From Gossypium raimondii (taxonomy: Eukaryota > Streptophyta > Magnoliopsida > Malvales > Malvaceae): a stretch of DNA of 64,000 nt. The notes under the pieces are model-generated. The model did no database searches, was not told the origin of the DNA, and was given only the letters and a program-made list of their open reading frames with translations. The number at the start of each line of letters is the position of its first letter. Within the stretch, counting starts at the first letter, position 1. Of the stretch, positions 24,392 through 36,439 are shown in pieces. Where the stretch lies: assembly GCF_025698545.1 (NCBI RefSeq), contig NC_068577.1, positions 5,223,501 through 5,287,500 of the forward strand, in the 5' to 3' direction. A program made the translations under genes and the position numbers.

Positions 24392-27033
24392 TTAAGACGA
24401 TTGTCCAACATGGTAGTTTCGGAGAGGGCATTTACTCCGATTATGACCGGGTAATCTGCATACGCCACACAAATTCCCGTCAGATTTCTCCCTAATGTCC
24501 ATTTCATTATGGATTTTGGATGATTGCGGACGACCTTTCAGGTTTCTACGCAACCTTATGTTTGGGACTAGCTCGAAGGTCGTCGGAGGTACCTCTCAAG
24601 TAGATAGGTCAGGAAGCACGGGGAACTCGTTTTCCCATACACGCAACGTGCGTTCGATGGTGTACACTTCATCGATAAATTGTTCTACATTGAGCCCAAC
24701 TTTAGCACAAGCTGCCACGACGTGTGCACATGGAAAATGAAGTGTTTGAAACCTTCTGCAATCGCATCGTCTATTTCGGAGATCAACACCGTAGGACCTA
24801 GGTGGTATACTAGGTCGACAACCGATGGTCTCTGTAACTCGAAACGTTTCATTATGTCGTGAATATACTTCTACTGTCATCGACCTCGCCATTCGACGAT
24901 TTACAACCATTGCATCCCTAATGCCTTCGACAAAGACATGTCCTGCCTCCATCTGGTTCATTTGTTGCTGACCCATTCTTGGCATCAATGTAGCCAACCT
25001 GTAGAACGTTGCCGAGAAGACAGATGAAATTGGAAGATGTTGTGTTTTTAATAACACAGCGTTGATCCCCTCCACTAAGTTTGTAGTCATTTGACCATAA
25101 CGAAAGCCCTCGTCAAAACATTGAGCCCATTGCCACGGCTCCATGGTACCCAGCCACTGCCGGAAAGATGTGTTGGTTTGACCCTCCATGTCACTCTCAA
25201 GCCGGGCCATTCTTTGGCGAAAAATGTGTGGCTCTAGCTCGTACGCTGCATATGTATTAAAAAAAATTAAAGTTACAGTATTGCTCTAAAATATTAAAAC
25301 TTATATTGAAAAGATAAGGTAATTCTTTACCCATTCTCACAATTTGTCTCTTCCAGTCTACATTCTTATAATCTCGTTGGAAGTTAGCCGCGATGTGCCG
25401 GATGCAGTAAACAGATCTCCATGGTACACCAGAACGTCTAATAGCTGCAATTAATCCTTTCCCTCTATCGAAAATGATGCAAATATTATCATTGCTAATA
25501 ACATACCTCCGCAGTTGGTAAGAAAGAACTCCCACGATTCCATGTTCTCCTTATCGACGATGGCAAATGCTATTGGGAGTACGTTCCTATTGCCGTCTTG
25601 AGCAACCGCAAGAAGTAAGATCTGTGTGTATTTTCCATATAGCCAGGTTCCATCAACTTGCACAAATGGTTTGCAGTGGGGAAATGCACGCACACATTGA
25701 TCAAAAGTCCAAAACATCCGATGGAAAATTCTTTTTCTCGATTGTAGTTGGTCATTTGGCCCGTAATAAGATCGTGTCTGCAACTCAATTATAGTCCCCG
25801 GCACGTGTTCCCTCATGGCGGCTATCCATCCCTGTAATTCATTGTACGATGCATCGAAATCTCCGTACAATTGCTCCATTGCCATCTGTTTAGCTATCCA
25901 TGCCTTCCAGTATGATACTCGATACTGGAATCGTGCTTGTATTTCAGCAATCAATACCGAAACTTTAATGGTCGGTGTGTCTTTCACCATTGGCATGATG
26001 TATGTACAGATAGTTTTGGAGTCAAGTTTTCGATGATCTTCTGTCATACGTGTTGAAGTACATGTGTGGGGCCCAACAAATTTTCGTATCTCCCACATCA
26101 GCTCGTATCTGCCAATTGCAGCCTTCTGCCGACTTTCAACACTCTCCAATATATAATGTTGGTTTAGACTCGATGACTTTGTAATCTACTGATATATTCA
26201 TACTATACCGCTTAATGGCAAACATGCATTCTTCCTTACTTTCAAATCTCTGGCCCGCGCATAACTCCTCTGGATCAGAATATACGCCCATTCGGTTAGC
26301 ATGTGGTATTTCAGGTACTCGGAAACTCAATTTGCCGTGCGCAGACGGGTCTATCCGAGACATGTGTGCCCTGTGATTATTGTGTATCTGTCTGACGAAT
26401 CTGGTTTCCGACTGAAGATGCATTAACGTTTCCATCCTCATTCACGCATTCGTCGTCAATATCATTCGGGACCTCGTCTGCGTCGGGATCACTCTCACTA
26501 TCCACTTCGTAATCAACAGGATCACTACTATAGTATACATCATCACCAACCACATCAGTCTCGGCTGCAGCATTAAGATCAATATTTATCTCATGTATAG
26601 TTGATTGACTATCAACATACGATACCGGAACCACCATACACGGTGCTTCAACTCCATCTTCTTCACCTAATGGAGTGGGATCTTCAGTTGCCTCCACACC
26701 GGCTAACTCAGCAAATAACTGAATCGGTGCATTTTTGTTACTCTGAGTCCCACAATAAAGAGCGACCATTGTCTCCACGTCTTCATCGTCTACAAGTTCC
26801 ATTTCGGTAAATTTTATTGGATCTGTTGAAACTGGAAACTTGTAGAAAACTTTTGATATCCTTTTCCCACAACGTCTATAAATTTTTTCACTAATTTTTT
26901 CCTTCATATCATCAAACGAGATATTTCTATCAATTCTCATTGCTACTTGTTTGCGACATTCAAATATACATCCCACAGTTGTTGTCAAAATTTCTCCATC
27001 GAAATAAACGCATACAAAAAACTGATTCTCCAT
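24392..27033 (-). pseudogene. mudrA: mudrA-like MULE transposase, broken
   Basis: Runs on the minus strand from an ATG at 27033 (MENQFFVCVYFDGEIL) to a TAA at 24394-24392. Parts in order: an N-terminal PB1-like region; an acidic spacer; a MULE transposase core with the pieces FVQVDGTWLYGKYTQILL and AFAIVDKENMESWEFFLTN; a SWIM zinc finger (CDCRRFQTLHFPCAHVVAAC); and a CCHC zinc knuckle (CGVCRLPGHNRSKC). An 85-nt GT-AG intron at 25330-25246 restores continuity (RM/AYELEPH). Breaks: a frame change near 26400; TGA for TGG at 26138-26136; a frame change just after it; a 1-nt loss near 25523 (FFLTN to LRRYV); and TGA for TGG at 24598-24596. An active copy would cut and move the element; this one cannot encode the whole protein. 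Confidence 0.92.
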
Positions 27034-29419
27034 TTTCAATACTAGATTTGTTAAAAAGAATTTCAAATTTCTTAAAACAGTTTCAAAATGTAAACAAATT
27101 ACATAAAAATTTTAATGCAAAATTTTTCTTTCAGAAGCTAACCAAATTAATAACCTGACAAAATAACTTTCAAATAATAAAATTACTAACAAGACTCTAC
27201 ATTCTATTTAAAAAGAAATAAACCAAAATACCTTATTTTTTTTCTTCTTTTCCTTCCTTCTTTTCCTTCTGCTTCCTTCCTTCTTATTTCTTCCGTTTCT
27301 CTAGTAAAATTTATGTCTGTGTTGGGGGTATTTATAGGGAAAAATCAAAGCATTGACGCCTCTCAGTATGGCACCAATAATGGTGCCTCCCAGATAGGCA
27401 CCACCATTGGCGCCTCTGAGATAGGTGCCAATACTATGTATTATACGGGTCTAAATACTGACCTGGGAAAATATAAAATTATATTTTATTCAAAAAAAAT
27501 TATTATTATTTTATTCATTAGCGCCTATCTAATAGGCTCCAATAAAAAAGTAACTCATTTTGGTAAATATTTTTTCTGACACCCTATTTCAGTATTTTTA
27601 TTTTTATAGTATTTTGGTAAAAACCCCAAATACTCTTATATATTCGTTTTAATGTTTTATATCTAGTCTAATAATTGCGACGGATGAGTCTTTTCACAGG
27701 AATACCTGTCCATGAGGACATAATGGGTAAATTTTAATTCTAATCCTCTATTTTAGATTATAAGAATGGTTAAATTTCAATTTGATCTCTATATTTTGTT
27801 TATTTTGAAATTTAATTTATATACTTTAATTTTGATATGATTTGGTACCTCAACTTTTATACTTTATTCTAATTAAAATGATAAATGTGATTTTTAAGAA
27901 TTATTAGCACCATTAAAATTCTTTATTAAATTCAGATCTGTTACAAAATTATATTTTTTGTTACACGGATATCAAGTGAGTTTTTTTTATTTCAAAATTT
28001 CACACCAAAAATTTAACAAAATAATTTTAACAAGATTAACAAATGGACCTAAATTTTTAAATTCAAAAGTAGAGGAACTAGACTCCTAAAATAAAAGTAT
28101 AGAGATTAAATTCTAAATACACAAAGAGTTTGAGCAAATTATAAATTATAAATTATTGAGTCTATAATTTAGTCAATAAATAAATAACTCAATGCGAAAC
28201 GTGATTGGAAACCATATTAGTGATATTATATAGTAAGTAGCGTTTTCATGATACCAACTATCATAAATTCCTAATTGATGTTGACTGTTTTAAATTCGAC
28301 ATAAAATTTAAGGGATAAATCTCAAAATTATACATGAACTTTGATTTAATGTGCAATTGTATATATGAATTTTAATTTGGTGCAATTATACACGTGAAAC
28401 TCTAATTGTAGTTCAAATGTATACTTGAAACTTTGATTTTGATTTAATCATACATATTTTAAGAAATAATATTGGGTTAATATAATTATTTATATATGCA
28501 ATATATAAACAAAAATTGATGTTATATCAATAATTGTGTTAATAATTTACAAGATTTGGATCAAATCAAAATTTCATGTATAAAATTGTAAAAATCAAAG
28601 TTCATGTATACAATTGCATATTAAATCATAGTTGATGTATAGTTTTGGGATTTAATAAAAGTGTAAAAAATGTACGAATAAACTACAATTATCTATAAAA
28701 TGTTTATCCGACAAAGGAGAGAAAAGAGCTTCTTGCTCCCATTCCCATGCATATATATGTCAAATTTGCTAGTAGTCATTATACTACATGTAAATTACAA
28801 ATTTAGTTGTTATAATTTATTCATTTTTATTCCTGTATTTTCAATTTTTAAACTTCAGTTTTAATTGAGTGATCATAATTATGAAATTTTTAAGTTAATC
28901 AAACATTTTATCACATGTGTATCATCATGTTAGCTTCCTACTTTTACATAATATTCACAAAAAGCCACATTATATCACTTAATTGATGTTGTTCGAGTTA
29001 ATATTAAAATATAAAATTCAAAAACATAAGGATTAAAACTGATTAAATTAGAGGATCAAGACTAAATCTACAAAACTTACAAGACCAATAGCAGAATTTA
29101 ATCTAATGAATTTAATTGGTATTATTTGGTTCAAGATTGAAATATCAAAATTAAAAAGTACAAGTGCTAAATTTGTTTGATTTGGAAAAACAATGAGATT
29201 AAAATGGAGCAAATTAGAGTATAAAGACTAAACTCATATTTTACCCAGAGTACAGGGACTGATAGCAAAATTTGGCATATATGACTTTTTTCTTTTTTAA
29301 TTTTGAACGACTGTCCTATATATAGCTGATAAGTACAATTTTTCGGGCATATACACACACACACATGGAGCTGATAACTGATAAGTACAATTTTTTTTAT
29401 ATAACAGATAAGTATAAAT

Positions 29420-29903
29420 TAAGTTTTTTTTTTTTAAGAAGAGATAAGTGCAAATTCATATATATATATATATATATATATGACTTAAATTTAAAAAAAA
29501 ACCATTTTCTAAAAAAAATTACAAAAATAAGTCAATTTTTTGAAAATTTACGGAAATGAGCCAATTTTGTTAAAACGTTTTCAATCAGAAAGCATTTTTG
29601 CCACATCAACACTAAAAGTGAAAGCACCGAATTTTTTGTTGTGTGCCACCTATTAATGTGAAAATAAAACTTACAAAACAAAATCTTTATATAGACCTAA
29701 AGCCTCATTTCACTTATTTTCTTAAGTAATGTGGGGTATGAGATATATGTATATATAGACTTATGAATAAGTTTACAATTTATTCATAGACAATGTGAGA
29801 TTGCTTCTTTAAATTGGCCCATTCCTATAAATTTTCGAAAAATGGGCCTATTTCCATAAATTTTTGTAAAGTGACTTTTTTTTTTGTAATTTAGTATATA
29901 TAT
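29420..29903. other. Unit-1-specific insertion next to the solo LTR
   Basis: This AT-rich stretch, which includes a TA microsatellite (~29457-29481), is absent from the matching point in unit 2 (46140). The unit-1-only DNA therefore runs from ~29420 through the solo LTR to ~32280. No coding content; it may be a second small insertion. Confidence 0.5.
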
Positions 29904-32245
29904 TGTAATAAGCCCAATTGTCCAGGCCCACATACTAGCCCAATACAACAAAACAAAAAAAACCTAAGTAAAACTCTAGCCCTTTTTTGCCTCTGCGCCA
30001 CAGCACCCACGCCTCCAGCGAGGTTCCAGGCGCCGCACGTCTCGGGCCTCATCTCCACGCACGCACTTAACAGCCACCAAACCTGCGAAAAAGAGGCGTA
30101 CAAACACGACAAAAGGCAGAAGAATAACAAAAAATCGGAGAAGATGCCAAACAGAATAGATCTTTAGTGATTTTGAATTTTTTTCCTTTTCTATTTCGGC
30201 TATTTAAAGCCGTGAAAGATCAGTGAATCAGGGGGATTTTTCGGTGTAAAGGAATACACATAGAAACACTGAAAAATATAGAGAAAAAGAAAGAAAGATA
30301 CAAAATTTTTTGAATATAAAGGTTTTTTTCTTCTGGTGTTCATTATTTTTTCATGTTTATTGTTGATTTATAAAGAGAAGAGAGCGAAGAGGAGTTTACC
30401 TCTGTGTTCGGGCCGCCGTTTGCTACCATCTCCGCCGCAATCGGAGATCCGGTTCAAAAGGCCGACGAGCGACGGCGCAAAAAGAAAATTTTGAAGAAAC
30501 CCTAGCAGACCATTTTTTTAAAAAAGAAAGAAAGAACAAAATGTTTTTTTCCTTTTTCCCAGATTTGCTCTCCTTAAAGCAGAAACAAACAACACTTTGG
30601 GGAGAGGGGGTCCGCGCGTTCAGACCTTAAATGGTCTAATTTCGCGTTTGGTCCCCTTATTTCTGCAGTGTTTTTAATTAGATTTCTTAAGTCTTTTAAA
30701 TTTTAACGCACACCTTACTGCTGTTTCGATTTGGTCCCTAGATGTGCAGTGTTTTGAGAGGATGAATTAATTTCCACTTAGGTCCTCCTTCTGTTGTGCG
30801 CACTTTAATTGGGTCCATTCGCGTATTTTCTAATTTAAATTCGGCCCTCAAAATTCTTTTATTTTCGATTTAATCCTTCATTTGACATTTTAGTTTTTTT
30901 AATATTGTTAATGTTATTATTGCATTTTTACTATTATATTATTTATTATTTTTGTCATCATTATCATTTTCATTATTTTTATACATTTTCACGCATCTTA
31001 CATATATACCTTTTATAATTACATGTGCATTCTCTCTCTCTCTCTCTCTATATATATTCTATTATTATTTTATTTTCATTACCTCCTATACATATATATA
31101 CGCATAGATTTTTATATAGTGTACATACGTTTTTATAGTATACGTTTATATATATATATATAAATATTTTTTCCTCTTTTTGAAAATATGTATATACGTT
31201 TTTATCCTTCACAAACATTTTTTTACAAATATATGTATATGTACACATGCACGTTTGAAATACACATGGTTTTCAATATACACTTTTTTATAATAGATTT
31301 ATATACTTATACATTTTATTTTGTGAACATATGCATATACATATCCTTTTTCTCCCGATTTTTAAATACATACATAGGCATTTTCTTATTTTTGCTCACA
31401 TATACGCTTTTAGAGATTACTAAATTTTGTCTTTTTATATGTACACTTATATGTATGCATTAAATATATGCGTACGCATACTTGTAAATTTATTCGTATA
31501 TTATACCTACTTGTATATATTTGTAAATATTTATTCATATATGTTTGAAATTAGAGTATCTGTTTCATGTTATACCTTAACCCTTTTAGCATCCCTTTTA
31601 AAAATATACATTCGGATTTTCTCAAAATATTTAAATCATCCTATTTTATAAATTCCAAAATATCTGGCATTCATGATTCTCGTGAAAGATCGTGTCCTAA
31701 CTTACTGGATCGCGATTATTTTTCGATGAGTTTAGAAAGCCAAGTATTCGTTTTGCAATAAATTCACATTTTTTAAATAAAAGCTTATTCTCGGGAATTC
31801 AAAATGTTGGGTCCTAACTTACTGGTCATGGCATTTTCTTCTCGAAATAAGAATTTTCAAAAGCAGAAGTCAATATTCGGGCATTTTGAAGATTTAAAAA
31901 CATTGTGCCCTAACTCACTGGGTGTGGTGTTTTATTTCTTTGAAATAAGAATGTCTTATTATTTTAATTCATTCATGAAATAAAGAGTTTCCTTTTAAAA
32001 TCTTTTCAAATTTTCGACACCAAGACATTAACAAAAATCAATTTGGTACCAATTTTGGGCGTTACAAGGGTGCTAATCCTTCCTCGTGCGTAACTGACTC
32101 CCGAACCTGTTTTCTCAAATTTCGCAAACCAAAATTATTTTTTTAAGGTGGGCCGATTACACCTTTATAAAGGATCGGTGGTGACTCCTGTTTTGTTTTT
32201 AAAGTCGACAACCAAATTTTTTGTTTTCAAAAAACGGTTTCAACA
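29904..32245 (+). mobile_element. Solo LTR of a gypsy-type retrotransposon (2342 bp)
   Basis: Begins TGTAATAAGCCCAATTGTCC and ends GGTTTCAACA, with TATAT on both sides (29899-29903 and 32246-32250), consistent with a 5-bp target duplication, though that motif is common in AT-rich DNA. The block near 32055-32115 (CCAATTTTGGGCGTTACAAG, then GTGCTAATCCTTCCTCG) is the reverse complement of parts of the LTR sequences at 48476-49042 and 57454-59990. No internal gag-pol sequence is present, so the element was reduced to one LTR by recombination. Unit 2 lacks it. Small open frames inside (29891-30130, 31048-31761) are not genes. Confidence 0.82.
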
Positions 32246-33818
32246 TATATTATCCGTCCAAGGTTTAAGTATTCGATTTAAGTTATATCTATATATATAA
32301 TTTAAGTTTAAAGGTTGATGCAGAAAAAGATTTCCCAATCTCTTTAATTTCGAAATTGAGTAAACTGGTTTCTCTAAAAAAATCAAAGTAATTTAGTCTT
32401 TGTCAATTTTAAAAGTGAGCAACTAAGGACAACTAATCATGATGTTATTGTCTTCTGTCAATTGTACATGACTTTTATTGGTGTAATAACAAATTTAGTC
32501 TTCAAAGTTTACACATTCTGTTAATTTGGTATTAATTTTACAAGTTTACCTTGCAACATTTGTGTAAATGTTGAGGCAGAATTTGTTGAATTTTTTAGAA
32601 TTAAAGGCAAAATGACAAAATATGTAAACATTGAATGCTAAATTTATTATTATACCAATCAAAATTATGCACAGTTGATAGAAGACACTAACTTCGTGAT
32701 TAATTATCCTTAGTTGCTCACTTTAAAATTGATAGAAATTAAATTGCTTCAATTTTTTGAGAGAGACTAATTTTCTTAATTTCAAAATTGAGAGGGATTA
32801 GAGAGGTCTTTTATCTTTTTACCGATGGATGAGATATTCAAAAAATTGAAAAAAAATTAAGGTCTATTTGTTTAGTGTAAAATATTTTATAAAAATGAAT
32901 TCTGAAAAATATTTTTTTGAAAAGTTGATATATTCCTGCATTTGAATAATTCTGTATAAAATTGTCATCCTCCGGATGTCTTTCGTAAATATTGTAATGC
33001 TAAGTATTAGGCATTCAATAATACTTGCTCAAAAATTCTTTCAAAATATCTTTTTAACATAAATTTATTTTTATTTGAATTAAATAATAGTAATTAATTT
33101 TCATAAAAATGGTAATAATTATGAATGGTTAAATACAAAATTACATAAACTTACTGTGTATGTTGTTGAAAAGAAGGGATTATATGAAACTATGATTCCA
33201 TGTAGGAGGATGACAAATAAGATTTTTCCTCCTGATTTTCAGCAATTTCCTATAAAAAAATTCAAATTCAACTAAAAATGCTAAAAATCAGGAGAAAAAA
33301 ATCTGATTTGCCATATTCTCCTATTGGAAATGGATAAGGATGACGTAGAATCACAGTTTCATACAATCATTTCTCGTTGTTGAAACCTTTTTTTACTGAG
33401 AAATTAGCTGGATGATATTTGCAAAGTTATGGGAAAAATACTATTTTTAAAGATTAAGGTCTTATGAAGAGTGTGATCGAATACCTATAAAATTATCTTT
33501 TAAAAAAGTAATTAAAAAAAAGATAATTATTGGATTTGCGTACATGAAAGATTATAGCACCAACGTAAGATTTAAAAACCGATACCTTATTAAATACATG
33601 TTATTTGATTTTAGAAATACGACGTCAAATTTTCATTTAATTATGAATATTAGTAATTTAAGTTCAAATTATATTTGCTAGCACTATCAAAAAGCGTCTT
33701 TAGCAATTTAAGTTTAAATTACACTTTTAAAGCTTGATTGAAAAAAAATACTGAAATTCACTCATTTAAATTCAATTATCTAATAAAAATAGAACTTGAT
33801 TTTCAACTTTTTGAATAT

Positions 33819-33911
33819 GATGCTGCGAGAATGTGGATTAATAAAAGGGACTATTATAATTTGAAATCTATTGTATGTAATTTAAGTGACATATGTCCAT
33901 TATAATCTAGG
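33819..33911 (+). pseudogene. CAP-domain relic in unit 1
   Basis: A ~93-bp fragment translates as DAARMWINKRDYYNLKS followed by VCNLSDICPL and a stop. It matches the middle of the CAP domain in the downstream genes (SDAIIMWINEKRNYNLK and CNLSHIC). It sits ~600 bp upstream of the unit 1 gene with no other CAP sequence around it, so it is a leftover of an older tandem copy. The matching relic in unit 2 is at 47611. Confidence 0.75.
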
Positions 33912-34428
33912 ACATATATAACTAAGCTGGATAGACTCATGTACAAGTTGCACCTAAACGATCACAAAGCAATAGCTGGTGAACATCTCTTGGAGTGGAA
34001 TTTGATACTTGGGAAGCTCAGGATGTGCTTCAATAGAAAGTTTGGCCATCCAATCTGATTTGCTGCCATGTTGGCCTCACCGTATACATAGATCATTTGA
34101 ACGTCCCATTGTTTCACAACAACAACATCGTCACATTCCACCTGTATTTTATGATAGCCAAGCTCCTATGCAAGTTCTATTCCATCAATCCTTTAATGGT
34201 ATATATCTTTTGACCTTATAATCACTAGTCAGTCTTTCATTTTTGTCCCTAACTGTTGACTAGCTCTCTCAATAGAGTCTCGCTTTGTTGGGTGACGTAA
34301 AAGTTGGGGTAATCAGCCCCGCTGTATTGCACATAATTTAAGCCACATATCGTGTAGTTACCGGTTAAGCCCACATGTAACTTGACATTCGTGATCGATA
34401 ATTAATGAGCTCATTGAGTAGGCAGTAA
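33912..34428 (+). promoter_or_regulatory. Conserved upstream block of the duplicated receptor-kinase genes
   Basis: Very similar in both units (33950-34428 and 47740-48242), including GTTGACTAGCTCTCTC. The last ~130 bases also show weak similarity to the sequence before the intact gene at 52178 (GTTGGGT, AATTTAAGCCAC, GTAACTT, GATAATT). It probably contains the old promoter and 5' UTR. Open frames at 34009-34221 and 47788-48014 differ between copies and match no family I recognise. Confidence 0.45.
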
Positions 34429-36159
34429 ATGGCCTCTTTTGGATATCATATGGAGTTATGCAAGATTTCAGTAGCCTTTAGTTTGGTCGTCTTGGCTCTG
34501 TTCAGCCGTATTGGAACACACGGTTCCATAGGAGCCACTCAACCAGGTTCGACCCAATCCAAAGTCACGGTGGCAGCTGCGCCAAACCCTGCTTCTATAA
34601 AGAATGGTTCGTCACCTCAAGACTTCTGGCATGTACACAACGCAGCTCGTGCGGTGGTTGGTGTTTGCCCCATCATTTGGAACAATGTGGTGGCTAGGTA
34701 CGCAGCAAACTATGCCGAAAAGAGGATATCAGACTGTGACCTCGTGCATTCGGGAAGGCCTTATGGTGAGAATCTTGCATGGAGTAACGGTGATCTTTCT
34801 GGACCCGATGCTGTGAGATTGTGGATTGATGAGAAAGATTATTATAATTTGAAATCTGGTGTATGTGATTCAAGCCATGTATGTAGGTAATATGCTCAAG
34901 TGATTGGGCGTAACTCAAGTCGTCTTGGATGTGCAAAAGTGATTGGGTCCAATAACGGTGGAACTTTTGTTATTTGTAACTATGACCATCCAAGTAACGA
35001 TCCCATAGGTAAGAACCAATCTAACATCATGGTAGCAACTGTGCCAAACCCTAGTTTTGCTGCAGAAGGTTCATTACCTCAAGACTACTTGAATGTACAC
35101 AACATGGCTTGTGCTGCAGTTGGTGTTCGGCCCATCACTTCGGACAATATGGTGGCAATGTCTGCAGCAAACTATGCCAATAAGAGGATATTGAATTGTG
35201 AGCTTATGCCTTCAAAAGGGCCTTACGGTGAGAATCTTGCGGGAAGAAAGGATGACCTTTCTTGATCTGATGCTATAATAATGTGGATTAATGAAAAGAG
35301 AAATTATAATTTGAAATTCGATGCATGTAATTTGAGCCACATATGTAGCCATTATACTCAAGTGATTTGGCGCAATTCAGTTAATCTCGGATGTGCAAAA
35401 GCGAAATGCAATAACGGGGGAACTTTTATTGTTTGTAACTATGACCCTCTAGGTAAAATTGTCGGTAAGGTTCCAATCGATGTAAATTAATCAATCAGTA
35501 AAGCAATCTCACCAAACGCTGTTTCTGCACCATACTTCTTTCCTTAGAAACACCCAAAGAGAAACATGGGAGGATTAGTGGTGGGGTTAATTGTTGGAGC
35601 TTGTGGTTTGATTTTTGGCCTAGGTTTATTCTTCTACTTCTTTTCAAGAACAAAAAGACACAAGGACGACATCAACATAGACAATCACCATCACATATCT
35701 GATGTGTTCTTTAGCGGCGGTGAGTTTCGATACGGAATGGCACTAAGGAAATTTTCTCTAGTAGAATTAGCTAAAGTGAAATAATTTCAAATGTGAAAAA
35801 CTAGGAGAGAGGGGGGTTTTGTTGCAGTTTATAGAGGGCACTTAAGGGACTTGGATACCTATGTTGCTGTTAAAAGGATTTCAAAGGCCTCTAAATAAGG
35901 AATCAAGGAATATGCATTCGAAGTGAAGATCATTAACCAATTGAGATACTAGAATCTAGTCAAGCTTATCAGCTAGTGCCACAAAAAACTCGAGCTCCTA
36001 CTCGTTTACGAGTTCATGGCTAACAGTAATCTAGATTCTCATCTTTTCAAAGGCAAAAGCTTACTGAACTGGGAAGTGAGATACAAAATCGTACAGGACT
36101 TGGCATCGGCTCTATTTTATCTACATGAAGAAGGCGATCATTGTGTGCTACATAGGGAT
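34429..36159 (+). pseudogene. PR-1 receptor-like kinase, unit 1 copy with two CAP domains, broken
   Basis: One plus-strand frame runs from 34429 (likely real start ATG 34450, MELCKISV) to about 35780 but contains stops at 34888 (TAA), 35263 (TGA for GGA), 35488 (TAA) and a TAG near 35547. It encodes a signal peptide, a first CAP domain (from SSPQDFWHVHNAAR; CDLVHSGRPYGENLAWS), a second CAP domain (from SLPQDYLNVHN; ICSHYTQVIWRNS; CNYDPLGKIVGKVPI), one membrane segment (GGLVVGLIVGACGLIFGLGL) and the start of the kinase. A small deletion at ~35782 shifts the frame, and further stops follow. Homology ends at 36159 in the HRD motif, so the catalytic half of the kinase is gone. It cannot make the full receptor; a secreted CAP-only fragment is possible in principle. 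Confidence 0.92.
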
Positions 36160-36439
36160 ACCTGTCTATTATATATATATATACATATACATGAAGGTAT
36201 AATGGGTAAATTTTAATTCTAATCCTCTTTTATTTTAGATTATAAGAATGATTAAATTTTAATTTGATATCTATATTTTGTTTAATTTTGAAATTTAATT
36301 TATATATTTTAATTTTGATATAATTTGGTACCTCAACTTTTATAATCTCATTAGTCAATCTAAATACTCTGTTCTAAATGTGTGGCCATGAGTGCTTTGC
36401 TTAGTATCTTAGCAAGAACAGTAACTATTGCGGCTTGAG

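Larger units (their letters stand above)
23329..27626 (-). mobile_element. Mutator-like element (MULE), 4298 bp, with intact ends
   Basis: Both ends read GGGTTTTTACCAAAATACTA inward and stay similar for ~170 bp (terminal inverted repeats). The flanks carry a perfect 9-bp duplication CAAATACTC at 23320-23328 and 27627-27635, the hallmark length for Mutator elements. A broken mudrA-like transposase gene fills the interior on the minus strand. Inside each terminal repeat are GGCGCC/GGTGCC-bearing repeats. The right subterminal region (about 27230-27310) is pyrimidine-rich on the plus strand and lies just upstream of the transposase start. Confidence 0.95.
27690..36159 (+). repeat. Tandem duplication unit 1 (PR-1 receptor-kinase locus)
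   Basis: Sequence from ~27690 recurs from ~36160. The CCTGTC ... ATAATGGGTAAATTTTAATT block at 27700-27870 matches 36160-36350. After an insertion the match resumes (27880 onward with 45057 onward) and continues through 28690-29420 (with 45426-46140) and 32280-34600 (with 46150-48397). Unit 1 ends inside the kinase HRD motif of its own gene, where unit 2 begins. The gene-free part (27690-33800) holds no coding region apart from the insertions listed separately. Confidence 0.85.

Noticed and set aside
34429..35490. Unit 1 CAP frames as three separate small PR-1 genes
   Set aside because: They share one frame interrupted by point stops and align end to end with the intact receptor kinase, so they are pieces of one dead gene.
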